A stretch of 64,000 nt of DNA from Microbacterium proteolyticum (GTDB taxonomy: Bacteria > Actinomycetota > Actinomycetes > Actinomycetales > Microbacteriaceae). The stretch lies in the NCBI RefSeq assembly GCF_029639405.1, contig NZ_CP121274.1:1240001-1304000 (forward strand), in the 5' to 3' direction. The notes under the pieces were generated by a model. The model saw only the letters and a program-made list of their open reading frames with translations, was not told where the DNA came from and did not search any database. The translations under genes and the position numbers were made by a program. Below, one piece after another: positions 37,924 to 45,988 of this stretch. Every line of letters begins with the position of its first letter. The first letter of the stretch is position 1.

Positions 37924-37970
37924 GGGCCGATTCTCGCCCTCAGCCCCGCGCGCGGAGGGACACTGGACAC

Positions 37971-38231
37971 ATGCCCCCGTCATCTGCTGCGGATCCCCGG
38001 CTCGTGGCATCCATCCGCGCCCTGCTCGAGCTGCGCGCCGAGGGCGCGACGATCTGCCCGTCCGAGGCGGCGCGCGAGGTCGGCGGCGATGACTGGCGCG
38101 ATCTCATGCAGCCGGCACGGGATGCCGCGCGCGAGCTGGCCGACGCGGGGGAGGTCGAGGTCACGCAGCGTGGCGAGGTCGTCGACGTGACGACCGCGCG
38201 CGGACCCGTGCGGATCCGCCGAGCGCGCTGA
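37971..38231 (+). CDS. DUF3253 family protein
   Basis: An 86-residue protein with a winged-helix-like pattern: IRALLELRAEGATICPSEAAR, then RDLMQPARDAARELADAGEVEV and a short strand pair VTQRGEVVDV. The family is small, of unknown function, and could bind nucleic acid. The ATG has GGAGGGA upstream. It is divergent from the DUF2071 gene with 47 bases between the starts. Confidence 0.8.
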   Translation: MPPSSAADPRLVASIRALLELRAEGATICPSEAAREVGGDDWRDLMQPARDAARELADAGEVEVTQRGEVVDVTTARGPVRIRRAR

Positions 38232-38240
38232 CCCGGCGCG

Positions 38241-38954
38241 TCAGGCGGCAGGCTCGGGCGGCGTCGCGGAGGGCAGTTCGAGCGCCACTTTCTTCTCGAG
38301 GTTCTCGACGGCTTCGTCGCTCAGCCAGATGAGGCCGTCCAGTTCCTGCCGAACACGGCGGTAGGCGACCTGCCGCTCGTTCGGGCTGGCGGCCTGGTCG
38401 ACGGCGACACCGAGGAGCTGCTGCGCCGTCTCGAGGCGCTTGCGCTCGTCGGGCGTGAACGCGGCCGCCTTCACGCGCCGCGCGTCGCGCTCGGCGAGCT
38501 CGAACGCGACCTCGTAGTCGGTCACGGCGTCGCGGTACTCCTTCGCCCGCTCGGGGGAGGGCGTCTCGCCCGCGGCGGGGCGCAGGTTGTCCGCGACCTT
38601 CTTGGCCCGCAGGAACGCGGCCGTCAGCGGCTGCCGACCGTCGCTCATGGCGGGGTAGGCGATGAGCTTCGACACGTCGAGCTCGTAGTCGAGCCAGCGG
38701 TGGGTGACGTCGTCGTGCTGCGCCTCGACCCGCCTGAGGTCGTCGCCCGCGGCGGGCGCCGCGACCGCCGGGGCGGGGCGGGATGCCGCGACCTCGCCGC
38801 CCTGCATCCGGATCAGTTCCAGCTGCTCGCGGTGGCGGCGGCGGGCGGAGAGCTCGCGTTGCTTGTTCACCGTTCCGATGGCGCCCATCGTCATCCCGAA
38901 CAGGGGGAAGACGAGCCACCAGTATTGTCCGGCGAACTGCAGGAATTCGTTCAC
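38241..38954 (-). CDS. membrane-anchored protein of unknown function, paralogue A
   Basis: A 237-residue protein I do not recognise. One N-terminal membrane helix (about 8-28) is followed by a charged helical region and a conserved block at about 80-170: HD, RW, YE, then MSDGRQPLTAAFLRA and YRDAV, ending in AFELAERDAR. The same block occurs in the neighbouring gene, so the two are paralogues. The C-terminal third is helical and acidic. The GTG start has TAGCGT 6 bases upstream; the TAG of that box is also the stop codon of the neighbouring gene. Confidence 0.75.
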   Translation of the reverse strand: MNEFLQFAGQYWWLVFPLFGMTMGAIGTVNKQRELSARRRHREQLELIRMQGGEVAASRPAPAVAAPAAGDDLRRVEAQHDDVTHRWLDYELDVSKLIAYPAMSDGRQPLTAAFLRAKKVADNLRPAAGETPSPERAKEYRDAVTDYEVAFELAERDARRVKAAAFTPDERKRLETAQQLLGVAVDQAASPNERQVAYRRVRQELDGLIWLSDEAVENLEKKVALELPSATPPEPAA

Positions 38955-38963
38955 GGCGCCACG

Positions 38964-39881
38964 CTACGCGTTCGGGTCGTTCTTGCGGGCGCGCTTCGCC
39001 TGACGCTCGGTCCAGGACCTGGATGCCGCCCGCCCCATGTTCTCCACCGACCAGGTCAGCGCGCGCTGCGCCTGCTCCGCCCATTCCGACGTCATCCATC
39101 CCCAGGCCTCGGCGGGCTCGGCCTCCGGTCGATCGCCGCGGCCGTGGCGCGCGGCACGCTCGGCACGCTCGAACGCGTGGTGCAGGGCCCGCACGGCGTC
39201 GCGGTAGGCGAGGAAGTCGGCGGGTTCGAGGCGGGCGGCCGTCGACGAGGGTCGCAGCCACTGCGCGCGCTCCTGCGCCCGGAGGAACTCGGCGGTGAGC
39301 GGCGACCGCGAATCGCTCATGGTCGGGAAATCGATCGCGAGCGCGGGGTCGGTCTCGTAGGCCATCCAGCGCTGGAGGATCGCGTCGTGCTCGGCGAACA
39401 GCCGCGCCACCGGAAGCGGGGCGCTGCCGGCGCGGATCGCGGGCAGCATCGCCTTCGCGGCCCGCACGGCCGCCCGGCGCGCGCGGATCTCCGCGGAAGC
39501 CGCGCGCAGCTCGCGCTGGGCTGCCGCAAGGCGAGCGCGTGCGGCGCCGACGACGTCGGATGAGGCCCGGGATGCCGCCCGCTCGGCCTGCGCGCGCATG
39601 ACCTCGGCATCCGCGATCTTCACCTCGGCACGCCCCCGCGTGACGGCGTGACGGGCGGTCTGCAGGTCGAGGAGCGTGGCATCCAACTCCAGACGTCGGG
39701 CCGCCGACTTGCTCATGGGGCGGTTCGCCCACACCCGCGTGGCGCGGTCGGTCGTGGAGGCGCCGGCCGGGAGGGCGCGGCGACGTGTGCTGCGCACGCC
39801 GATCCAGCCGACGGTGCCGGCTCCGGCCGCGGCGGGAGCGATCCACCACCAATCGGCCATCAGCGCGAGGAGCGGTTCCAC
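38964..39881 (-). CDS. membrane-anchored coiled-coil protein of unknown function, paralogue B
   Basis: A 305-residue protein with a single N-terminal membrane helix rich in Trp (about 9-28), an Ala/Arg/Glu-rich coiled-coil region (about 60-150) and the block shared with the neighbour (about 164-255: HD, RW, YE, MSDSRSPLTAEFLRA, YRDAV, AFERAERAAR). The tail is basic. TAGCAT lies 6 bases before the GTG start, so it is probably leaderless. The gene ends 9 bases before paralogue A starts. The function is unknown; both proteins probably face the cytoplasm. Confidence 0.75.
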   Translation of the reverse strand: MEPLLALMADWWWIAPAAAGAGTVGWIGVRSTRRRALPAGASTTDRATRVWANRPMSKSAARRLELDATLLDLQTARHAVTRGRAEVKIADAEVMRAQAERAASRASSDVVGAARARLAAAQRELRAASAEIRARRAAVRAAKAMLPAIRAGSAPLPVARLFAEHDAILQRWMAYETDPALAIDFPTMSDSRSPLTAEFLRAQERAQWLRPSSTAARLEPADFLAYRDAVRALHHAFERAERAARHGRGDRPEAEPAEAWGWMTSEWAEQAQRALTWSVENMGRAASRSWTERQAKRARKNDPNA

Positions 39882-39984
39882 GGTTTCATGCTACGTCTGT
39901 CGTCTGGCATCCCGCGGGGAGTTTCGACGCTCGGGCCTCGGCCGGGGCGAGGGTAGGGTGAACGCTGACGATTCGGGGGCGCGC

Positions 39985-40995
39985 GTGGACGTGGATGCAG
40001 GCGGGATCGCACAGTCCGTGGGCACCGGGCTGCTGCCCGAGGGGGCACGCATCGACCGGATGCTCGCCGAGGCCCACGCCCATGCCGCACGTCATCACGA
40101 GGGGCGGGTCGCCGACTACATCCCGGTTCTCGCCGCCGCTGATCCCGAGGCGTTCGGCCTCTGCGTCGTCGGCGTGGACGGCGTGCGGCACGAGGTCGGG
40201 CAGACGGCGACGCGCTTCTCGATCCAGTCCATCTCCAAGGCCTTCGTCTACGCCCTCGTCGTGGACCATCTCGGTCACGGGCGTGTGCGCGAGGTGGTGG
40301 GTGTCAACAACACCGGCCTCGCCTTCAACTCGCTGATCGCAATTGAGCTCCACGACGGCCACCCCAGGAATCCCATGGTCAACGCCGGAGCCATCGCCAC
40401 AACGGCTCTGATGCCCGGTGCCGACCCCGACGCGCAGTGGGAGGCCGTGCGAGAGGGCTTGTCGCGCTTCGCCGGTCGGCCGCTCGCCGTCGACGACGAG
40501 GTGTACCGCTCCGAGTCCGAGACCAACCAGCGCAATCGGGCGATCGGGCAGTTGGTCCACAGCTACGGCCGCATCGAGCGTCGACCGGCCGATGTCGTCG
40601 ACGTGTACACCCGGCAGTGCGCGCTCTCGGTGGACACCGTCGACCTCGCGGTCATGGCGGCGACGCTGGCCGACGGCGGGGTGAACCCCGTGACCGGTGA
40701 ACGGGTCGTCTCGGCCGAAGCCTGCCGGGACACGCTCGCCGTGCTCGCCACCAGTGGCTTGTACGAGACGTCGGGGGACTGGATGTTCGAGATCGGGCTC
40801 CCGGGCAAGTCGGGCGTGGCGGGCGGCCTGATCACCGTCGCCCCCGGCAAGGTCGGAATGGCGTCGTACGCCCCCCGCCTCGACGCCGCGGGCAACAGCG
40901 TGCGCGGGCAGATCGCGGCTGCATACCTGTCGCGCGTGCTGGGCCTCAACATCTTCGCCTCCGCACCGTACGCCTCGGGGCTGCCGCTGCGCTGA
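39985..40995 (+). CDS. glsA: glutaminase
   Basis: A 336-residue serine-dependent beta-lactamase-fold glutaminase that hydrolyses glutamine to glutamate and ammonia. The Ser-Lys pair lies in FSIQSISKAFVYAL, followed by NPMVNAGAI, SETNQRNRAIGQL and the C-terminal GKSGVAGGLITVAPGKVGMA, all typical. The start is uncertain. TAGGGT at 39954-39959 is the likely -10 box, which rules out the GTG at 39958. GTG 39985, with GGGGG upstream, is used; GTG 39991 is also possible. It is a single gene, followed by about 180 bases without a gene. Confidence 0.93.
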   Translation: MDVDAGGIAQSVGTGLLPEGARIDRMLAEAHAHAARHHEGRVADYIPVLAAADPEAFGLCVVGVDGVRHEVGQTATRFSIQSISKAFVYALVVDHLGHGRVREVVGVNNTGLAFNSLIAIELHDGHPRNPMVNAGAIATTALMPGADPDAQWEAVREGLSRFAGRPLAVDDEVYRSESETNQRNRAIGQLVHSYGRIERRPADVVDVYTRQCALSVDTVDLAVMAATLADGGVNPVTGERVVSAEACRDTLAVLATSGLYETSGDWMFEIGLPGKSGVAGGLITVAPGKVGMASYAPRLDAAGNSVRGQIAAAYLSRVLGLNIFASAPYASGLPLR

Positions 40996-41177
40996 CCGCC
41001 CGAGCGGTTCTCTCGACCTCGGGATGCCACGGGGTGACGTCGCGGTGCGGGACGCGGCGCCCGGGCGATGGACGTCCCCCCGGGACGGCTCAGCCGGTGG
41101 GCATGTCGATGGGGCCGCTCAGGCCGTTCGCCGGTGAGCGCGCTCGGCGGTCAGGACGCTCGGCCGGACAGCGGCGC

Positions 41178-41315
41178 TCAGCCGAAGATCAGCGACAGGA
41201 CCGTCGCGCCGCCGCCGGTGATGACCAGGGCGCCGATCACCACCCATGCGGTGATCCTGACGCGGCGTTGCCGGCGCGCGTCGAAGCCCGCCATGTCGTC
41301 GTCGTGGTCGGTCAT
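41178..41315 (-). CDS. 45-residue membrane protein downstream of purL
   Basis: A small gene: ATG at 41315, TGA at 41180-41178. AAGGAG lies 8 bases before the ATG. The protein begins MTDHDDDMAGF, continues with a basic stretch (RRQRRVR) and one membrane helix (about residues 22-43) ending in LSLIFG. The acidic-basic-helix layout fits a single-pass membrane protein. It starts 38 bases after the purL stop on the same strand and is probably cotranscribed with it. I know no function. A chance ORF is unlikely given the ribosome site and the clean helix. Confidence 0.7.
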   Translation of the reverse strand: MTDHDDDMAGFDARRQRRVRITAWVVIGALVITGGGATVLSLIFG

Positions 41316-41353
41316 CGGCGACTCCTTCTCGTGGGGCTGTTACCGCGAACGGC

Positions 41354-43693
41354 TCAGGCGACGGGCTCGGTCACCGTCGGGCCGAAGACGCCGGGAAGCG
41401 TCTCGGTCGACAGGCGGCGCAGCTCCGACACGGGGACGGTGAAGACGTCCTGGATCTCGAGCGTCGCCTCGGCGCCTGGCTCGACGTCGGTGACGCCGAT
41501 GCGGAGCACCGGGTATCCGCGTCCGTTGCACAGACCGCGGAACTTCACGTCCTCCTCGCGCGGCACGCTCACCAGCACGCGGCCGGTGGACTCGCTGAAC
41601 AGGGCGGCGGTGGCATCCACCCCGTCGCGTTCCATCAACTCGGTGAGCCAGACGCGCGCGCCGACGCCGAAGCGCATCACGCCCTCGGCGAGGGCCTGCG
41701 CGAGACCGCCCGACGAGAGGTCGTGGGCGCTGGAGACGAGCGACTGGGATCCTGCGGCCTGCAGCAGCTCGGCGAGCTTGCGCTCCTGAGCGAGGTCGAC
41801 CTTGGGCGGAAGACCGCCGAGGTGGTCGTGGATGGTCCCCGCCCACTGCGACCCGTCGAGCTCGTCGGCGGTGACGCCCAGCAGGTACAGGTTCTCGCCG
41901 GCATCCTGCCAACCGCTCGGGATGCGCGCGGCGACGTCGTCGATGATGCCCATGACACCGACCACGGGGGTCGGGTGGATCGGCTGGTCGCCGGTCTGGT
42001 TGTAGAACGACACGTTGCCGCCCGTGACCGGGATGCCGAGTTCGAGGCATCCATCGGAGAGACCCTCGACGGCCTGGCTGAACTGCCACATGACCTCGGG
42101 GTTCTCGGGGCTGCCGAAGTTCAGGCAGTCGGTGACGGCCGTCGGCACGGCACCGGTGACGGCGACGTTGCGGTACGCCTCGGCGAGGGCGAGCTTCGCA
42201 CCGGTGTAGGGGTCGAGCTGGCAGTAGCGGCCGTTGCAGTCGGTGGCGATCGCGAAGCCGAGGCCCGTCTCCTCGTCGACGCGGATCATGCCGGCGTCGT
42301 CGGGGAAGCTCAGCGCGGTGTTGCCGAGCACGTAGTAGTCGTACTGGTTCGTGATCCACGAGGTGTCGGCGAGGTTGGGGCTCGCGACGAGGGTCGTGAA
42401 CTGCGCGCGGAGGGTGTCGGCATCCGTCGCCCGGGGGAGCTTCGCGGCGGAGTCGGCCTGCAGCGCGTCGATCCACGTCGGGTAGGCGACCGGGCGCTCG
42501 TACACGGGCCCGTCGACCGCGACGGTGGAGGGGTCGACGTCGACGATGCGCTCGCCGTACCAGTCGATGATGAGGCGGCCGTCGCCGGTGACCTCGCCGA
42601 GCACGCTCGTCTCGACGTCCCACTTGCCGACGACCTCGAGGAACGCGTCGAGCTTCTCGGGAGCCACGATCGCCATCATGCGCTCCTGGCTCTCGCTCAT
42701 GAGGATCTCTTCCGGCGTGAGCGACGGGTCGCGCAGCAGCACCTTCGACAGCTCGACCTTCATGCCGCTGTTTCCGTTGGCGGCCAGCTCGCTCGTGGCG
42801 CACGAGATGCCCGCGGCCCCGAGGTCTTGAATGGCCTCGACGAGGTCGTCGCGGTAGAGCTCGAGGCAGCACTCGATGAGCACCTTCTCGGCGAACGGGT
42901 CGCCGACCTGGACCGCGGGACGCTTGGTGGGTCCGCCGTCGGCGAAGGTGTCGGATGCCAGGATGCTCGCGCCGCCGATCCCGTCGCCGCCCGTGCGGGC
43001 ACCGAACAGCACGACCTTGTTGCCCGCACCGGAGGCGTTGGCGAGCTTGAGGTCTTCGTGACGGAGGACGCCGACCGCGAGGGCGTTGACGAGCGGGTTG
43101 CCCTGGTAGACGGAGTCGAACACCGTCTCACCGCCGATGTTCGGCAGGCCCAGGCAGTTGCCGTAGAACGAGATGCCGCTCGTGACGCCGTGGACGACGC
43201 GCGGGGTGTCGGGGTGGTCGATCGCACCGAAGCGGAGCTGGTCCATGACCGCGACCGGGCGCGCGCCCATCGAGATGATGTCGCGGACGATGCCGCCGAC
43301 TCCGGTGGCCGCGCCCTGGAAGGGCTCGATGTAGCTCGGGTGGTTGTGGGACTCGACCTTGAAGGTGACCGCCCAGCCGTCGCCCACGTCGACGACGCCG
43401 GCGTTCTGCCCCATGCCGACCATGAGGCGGGTCTTCATCTCGTCGCTGACCTTTTGGCCGAACTGGCGCAGGTAGATCTTGCTGGACTTGTAGGAGCAGT
43501 GCTCGCTCCACATGACGGAGTACATCGCCAGCTCGCCGCTCGTGGGGCGACGGCCGAGGATCTCGCGGATCTTCGCGTATTCGTCGTCCTTGAGTCCGAG
43601 GGCGCCGTACGGCTGGTCCTTCTCGGGAGTCGCGATCGCGTTCTCGACGGTGTCAGCGAGAGCTGTACGGGCGGCGGGGTTCGGGGTGGTCAC
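41354..43693 (-). CDS. purL: phosphoribosylformylglycinamidine synthase, large subunit
   Basis: A 779-residue enzyme for the fourth step of purine synthesis (FGAR to FGAM). The length is that of the small PurL type that works with separate PurS and PurQ, neither of which is in this window. Conserved motifs are [40 protein letters not shown] and [10 protein letters not shown]. The GTG at 43693 is used because GGAG lies 10 bases upstream; a TTG at 43708 in frame would overlap that site. TAGACT about 45 bases upstream is a likely -10 box. The small membrane protein gene follows. Confidence 0.96.
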   Translation of the reverse strand: MTTPNPAARTALADTVENAIATPEKDQPYGALGLKDDEYAKIREILGRRPTSGELAMYSVMWSEHCSYKSSKIYLRQFGQKVSDEMKTRLMVGMGQNAGVVDVGDGWAVTFKVESHNHPSYIEPFQGAATGVGGIVRDIISMGARPVAVMDQLRFGAIDHPDTPRVVHGVTSGISFYGNCLGLPNIGGETVFDSVYQGNPLVNALAVGVLRHEDLKLANASGAGNKVVLFGARTGGDGIGGASILASDTFADGGPTKRPAVQVGDPFAEKVLIECCLELYRDDLVEAIQDLGAAGISCATSELAANGNSGMKVELSKVLLRDPSLTPEEILMSESQERMMAIVAPEKLDAFLEVVGKWDVETSVLGEVTGDGRLIIDWYGERIVDVDPSTVAVDGPVYERPVAYPTWIDALQADSAAKLPRATDADTLRAQFTTLVASPNLADTSWITNQYDYYVLGNTALSFPDDAGMIRVDEETGLGFAIATDCNGRYCQLDPYTGAKLALAEAYRNVAVTGAVPTAVTDCLNFGSPENPEVMWQFSQAVEGLSDGCLELGIPVTGGNVSFYNQTGDQPIHPTPVVGVMGIIDDVAARIPSGWQDAGENLYLLGVTADELDGSQWAGTIHDHLGGLPPKVDLAQERKLAELLQAAGSQSLVSSAHDLSSGGLAQALAEGVMRFGVGARVWLTELMERDGVDATAALFSESTGRVLVSVPREEDVKFRGLCNGRGYPVLRIGVTDVEPGAEATLEIQDVFTVPVSELRRLSTETLPGVFGPTVTEPVA

Positions 43694-43774
43694 GCGGCTG
43701 AGCTCCAAGAATCGCAGGGGCCGGACGGGGACAGTCTAGTTGGGCGGTCGGTGCGGGCTGCCGTGGCTCTGGGA

Positions 43775-43842
43775 TCTGCGCAACCTCAGCCGGTTCGGGA
43801 GGATCCGGGCCGAGGCTGCGCGAATCGCCGAGGTTGCGCGGA
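43775..43842. repeat. imperfect inverted repeat with GCGCAACCTC arms
   Basis: Arms 43775-43790 and 43827-43842 pair at 14 of 16 positions. The loop holds a weaker nested dyad. The element lies upstream of purL and after the stop of the neighbouring minus-strand gene. The word GCGCAACCTC recurs in the element at 59529, so these may belong to one dispersed family. Confidence 0.65.
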
Positions 43843-43868
43843 GGCGGTGGGGCGCGGCATCCGCCCGG

Positions 43869-44882
43869 TCACTCCGCGACGTGGACGACCTCGCGGTTGC
43901 GCCAGTGGCCGATCGCGCTGAGCACGACGCCGACGAGCGCCCACGCCGCCAGCACGAGCCAGGGCTGGGTCGTGTCGGCTGCGGGGAAGTAGCTCAGGTC
44001 GCGGATGAGGGTCGCCGAGGCGCCGGGCACGAAGAACTGGCCGACGCCGCCCCACGGTGCCGCGAGGAACTGGACCGGCATGCTCGCCGCCGACAGGGGA
44101 TTGCCGATCAGCATCGTCGTCACGGCGCCGACCGCGATGCCCGGAGGGCCGATCAGCGCGTTCAGCCCGACGATGAACGACGCGGTCCCGAGCATGGCGA
44201 GAGTGACCCCCGCCGCGAGGGGGAGAGCGTCGCCGGGCAGGATGCCGAACCAGGTGTGCGCGATGAGGGTGACGGCGGTTCCGGCCACGACCGCGTAGAC
44301 GACCAGGGCGGTGATCCGTCGGGCCACCCCCGTCACCAGGAGCGAGATCAGGATGCCGCCGACCAGGCCGCCCAGGACGAGGGGGAAGCCGATCGCGACG
44401 ATGCCCGCACCGTTCGGGTCGGCGTCGACGAGGGGCACGACGTCGGTGACGGTGACCGTGACGGCCAGGGGGTTCTGCCCCACCGCGGCCAGCTGCGCGG
44501 ACACCTGCGCCTGCAGGCCCTGCGCCACGCCCCGGAGCGCCGTCGCCACGGCCGGGCCGGCCGCCGTCGCGACGACGACCTCGGGTTGCGCGCCCGTCAC
44601 GATCGCGCCGTAGACCTCCCGTCGCTCGATCGCGTCGATCGCGGCATCCCTGCTGTCGTAGGTCGTCGGCGCGAAGACGCCGTCGGCGTTCTCCGCCAGG
44701 CCGTCCTCGACCTGGGTGACGGATGCCGCATCGCCGACGACGGCGAGCTGGATGTTCTTCGCGGATGCCGTGGCCACCGGCCACAGGAAGGCGAGCACGA
44801 TCAGCGTGACGGCGACCGCCGCGCCGACGGCGATGGCGAGAGAGCGGGCCCAGTGCGTGGGCGGATCGACGCGGGCGGACAT
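43869..44882 (-). CDS. YhgE-like / ABC-2-type membrane protein
   Basis: A 337-residue protein with one N-terminal helix (about 15-40), an extracytoplasmic domain of about 120 residues (NIQLAVVGDAASVTQVEDGL and EVYGAIVTGAQPEVVVAT resemble the start of ABC-2/YhgE/DUF3533 domains), and about six C-terminal helices. It lacks the long heptad stalk of the YhgE protein at 6-8 kb. The ATG at 44882 has TTTGGAGG upstream. It is divergent from a TetR gene with a shared operator region, so its expression is probably inducible. The substrate is unknown. Confidence 0.75.
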   Translation of the reverse strand: MSARVDPPTHWARSLAIAVGAAVAVTLIVLAFLWPVATASAKNIQLAVVGDAASVTQVEDGLAENADGVFAPTTYDSRDAAIDAIERREVYGAIVTGAQPEVVVATAAGPAVATALRGVAQGLQAQVSAQLAAVGQNPLAVTVTVTDVVPLVDADPNGAGIVAIGFPLVLGGLVGGILISLLVTGVARRITALVVYAVVAGTAVTLIAHTWFGILPGDALPLAAGVTLAMLGTASFIVGLNALIGPPGIAVGAVTTMLIGNPLSAASMPVQFLAAPWGGVGQFFVPGASATLIRDLSYFPAADTTQPWLVLAAWALVGVVLSAIGHWRNREVVHVAE

Positions 44883-44917
44883 GACGGCCTCCAAAGAGAA
44901 TGAGCGTTCTGGGTGCG

Positions 44918-44940
44918 ACTATACAGAACGGGTACTCTGT
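44918..44940. promoter_or_regulatory. divergent promoters and TetR operator
   Basis: On the minus strand TATAGT (44923-44918) is a near-perfect -10 box for the YhgE-like gene. On the plus strand TACTCT (44933-44938) lies 6 bases before the TetR ATG. Between and over them ACAGA-N8-TCTGT (44923-44940) is a dyad that would cover both boxes, so one bound dimer could repress both genes. Confidence 0.65.
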
Positions 44941-44944
44941 TTGC

Positions 44945-45523
44945 ATGCCGAGACTCACGGAAGCGTCCTCGCAGGCCCGCCGCGACGAGATTGTGAGCGC
45001 CGCCATCCGGGTCATGGAGCGGAAAGGTCTCGCCCGGACAGCCATCGCCGACATCTCGGCGGAGTCCGGATTGTCGACCGGGTCGATCTACTCGCACTTC
45101 GAGAGCAAGGCGCAGATCGCCCTCTACGCCGCCAACGCCGTGATCGGGGCGCGCGAAGCGCACATCGCGGCTGCAGGCGGGGAGCCGCGCTCGCCGTGGG
45201 ACCTCGTGGCGGGCTTCCTCCGCGGGTTCGACGACGACGGCACCCCCGCCTCGGTCGTCCTGCAGATGTGGGCGGAAGCAGCGGTCGACCCCGAGATGAA
45301 GCAGCTGATCACCCACATCGTGAGGCGCATCCGGCGCGCCTACGAGGAGGCCCTCGGTCCGTGGGTGGCCGAGCATCCCGGCACGGATGCCACGGACCTC
45401 AGCCTCCACATGGTCGCGCTCGCGCAGGGATACATCGTGCAGCGCGCGTTCGGCGTGAAGGCGACGTTCGAGGAGTACTCCGTCGGTCTGCGCGCGGTGC
45501 TCGGGGGCGACTCCGCGGCGTGA
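44945..45523 (+). CDS. TetR-family transcriptional regulator
   Basis: A 192-residue protein with the TetR DNA-binding domain (about 12-58: RDEIVSAAIRVMERKGLARTAIADI, then STGSIYSHFESKAQI) and a helical C-terminal sensor domain with Trp in the expected pocket region. The first ATG, at 44945, sits 6 bases after TACTCT, so the transcript is probably leaderless. It most likely controls itself and the divergent YhgE-like membrane protein. Confidence 0.88.
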   Translation: MPRLTEASSQARRDEIVSAAIRVMERKGLARTAIADISAESGLSTGSIYSHFESKAQIALYAANAVIGAREAHIAAAGGEPRSPWDLVAGFLRGFDDDGTPASVVLQMWAEAAVDPEMKQLITHIVRRIRRAYEEALGPWVAEHPGTDATDLSLHMVALAQGYIVQRAFGVKATFEEYSVGLRAVLGGDSAA

Positions 45524-45533
45524 GCCGGCGGCG

Positions 45534-45608
45534 GCGCTGGCTCAGCGATTCGCGCTAACTCCGTCGCGTTGCCCGGATTCGGGCTGAGGCGCTGCGGATC
45601 ACTGAGGC
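45534..45608. repeat. imperfect inverted repeat with GCGCTGGCTCAGCG
   Basis: GGCTCAGCGATTCGC (45539-45553) pairs with 45594-45608 at 12 of 15 positions, between the convergent TetR and PTP genes. The 14-mer GCGCTGGCTCAGCG (45534-45547) recurs exactly at 59547-59560. Confidence 0.6.
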
Positions 45609-45654
45609 TGCGCCGGGCCCCGGGCAGCTCGACCCCGGATGCCAGGGACCACCG

Positions 45655-45984
45655 TCACGGCAGGTGCCGCGGCACCACCCGTCGCAGGCGCTCGACGAGG
45701 GTGGCATCCATGAATCCGTAGTCGTCCGGGATGCCGAGCACGACCACGCGCGTGTCGCGCAGCTGCGGCGCGAACCGGCGCGACAGCTCGCGCTTGTGCG
45801 TCGGCTCCATGACGAGGATGAGGTCGGCCCACGCGATGTCTTCGGGGGTCGCGACCTCCTCGGCGTCGGGCTTCAGGCCGACCGAGGCGACCTCGATCCC
45901 CGGCCAGTCGCGGAAGACCGCCTCCGCCGTCGGACTGCGGAGGCGGTTGCGCGAGCACACGAACAGAACGTGCAGCGGCGGCAT
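45655..45984 (-). CDS. low-molecular-weight protein tyrosine phosphatase family protein
   Basis: A 109-residue protein, shorter than classical LMW-PTPs (about 150). The phosphate loop CSRNRLRS has the nucleophile Cys10 and Arg16 (C-X5-R) with the usual Asn13. DLILVMEPTHKREL follows, and IPDDYGFMDATLVERL near the C-terminus supplies an Asp that may be the general acid. Its substrate is unknown. The ATG lies 4 bases after the stop of the FdhF-like gene, so it is translated from the same mRNA. Confidence 0.85.
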   Translation of the reverse strand: MPPLHVLFVCSRNRLRSPTAEAVFRDWPGIEVASVGLKPDAEEVATPEDIAWADLILVMEPTHKRELSRRFAPQLRDTRVVVLGIPDDYGFMDATLVERLRRVVPRHLP

Positions 45985-45988
45985 CCGG

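Noticed and set aside
43694..43708. TTG 43708 as start of purL
   Set aside because: It coincides with the GGAG ribosome site of the GTG at 43693.
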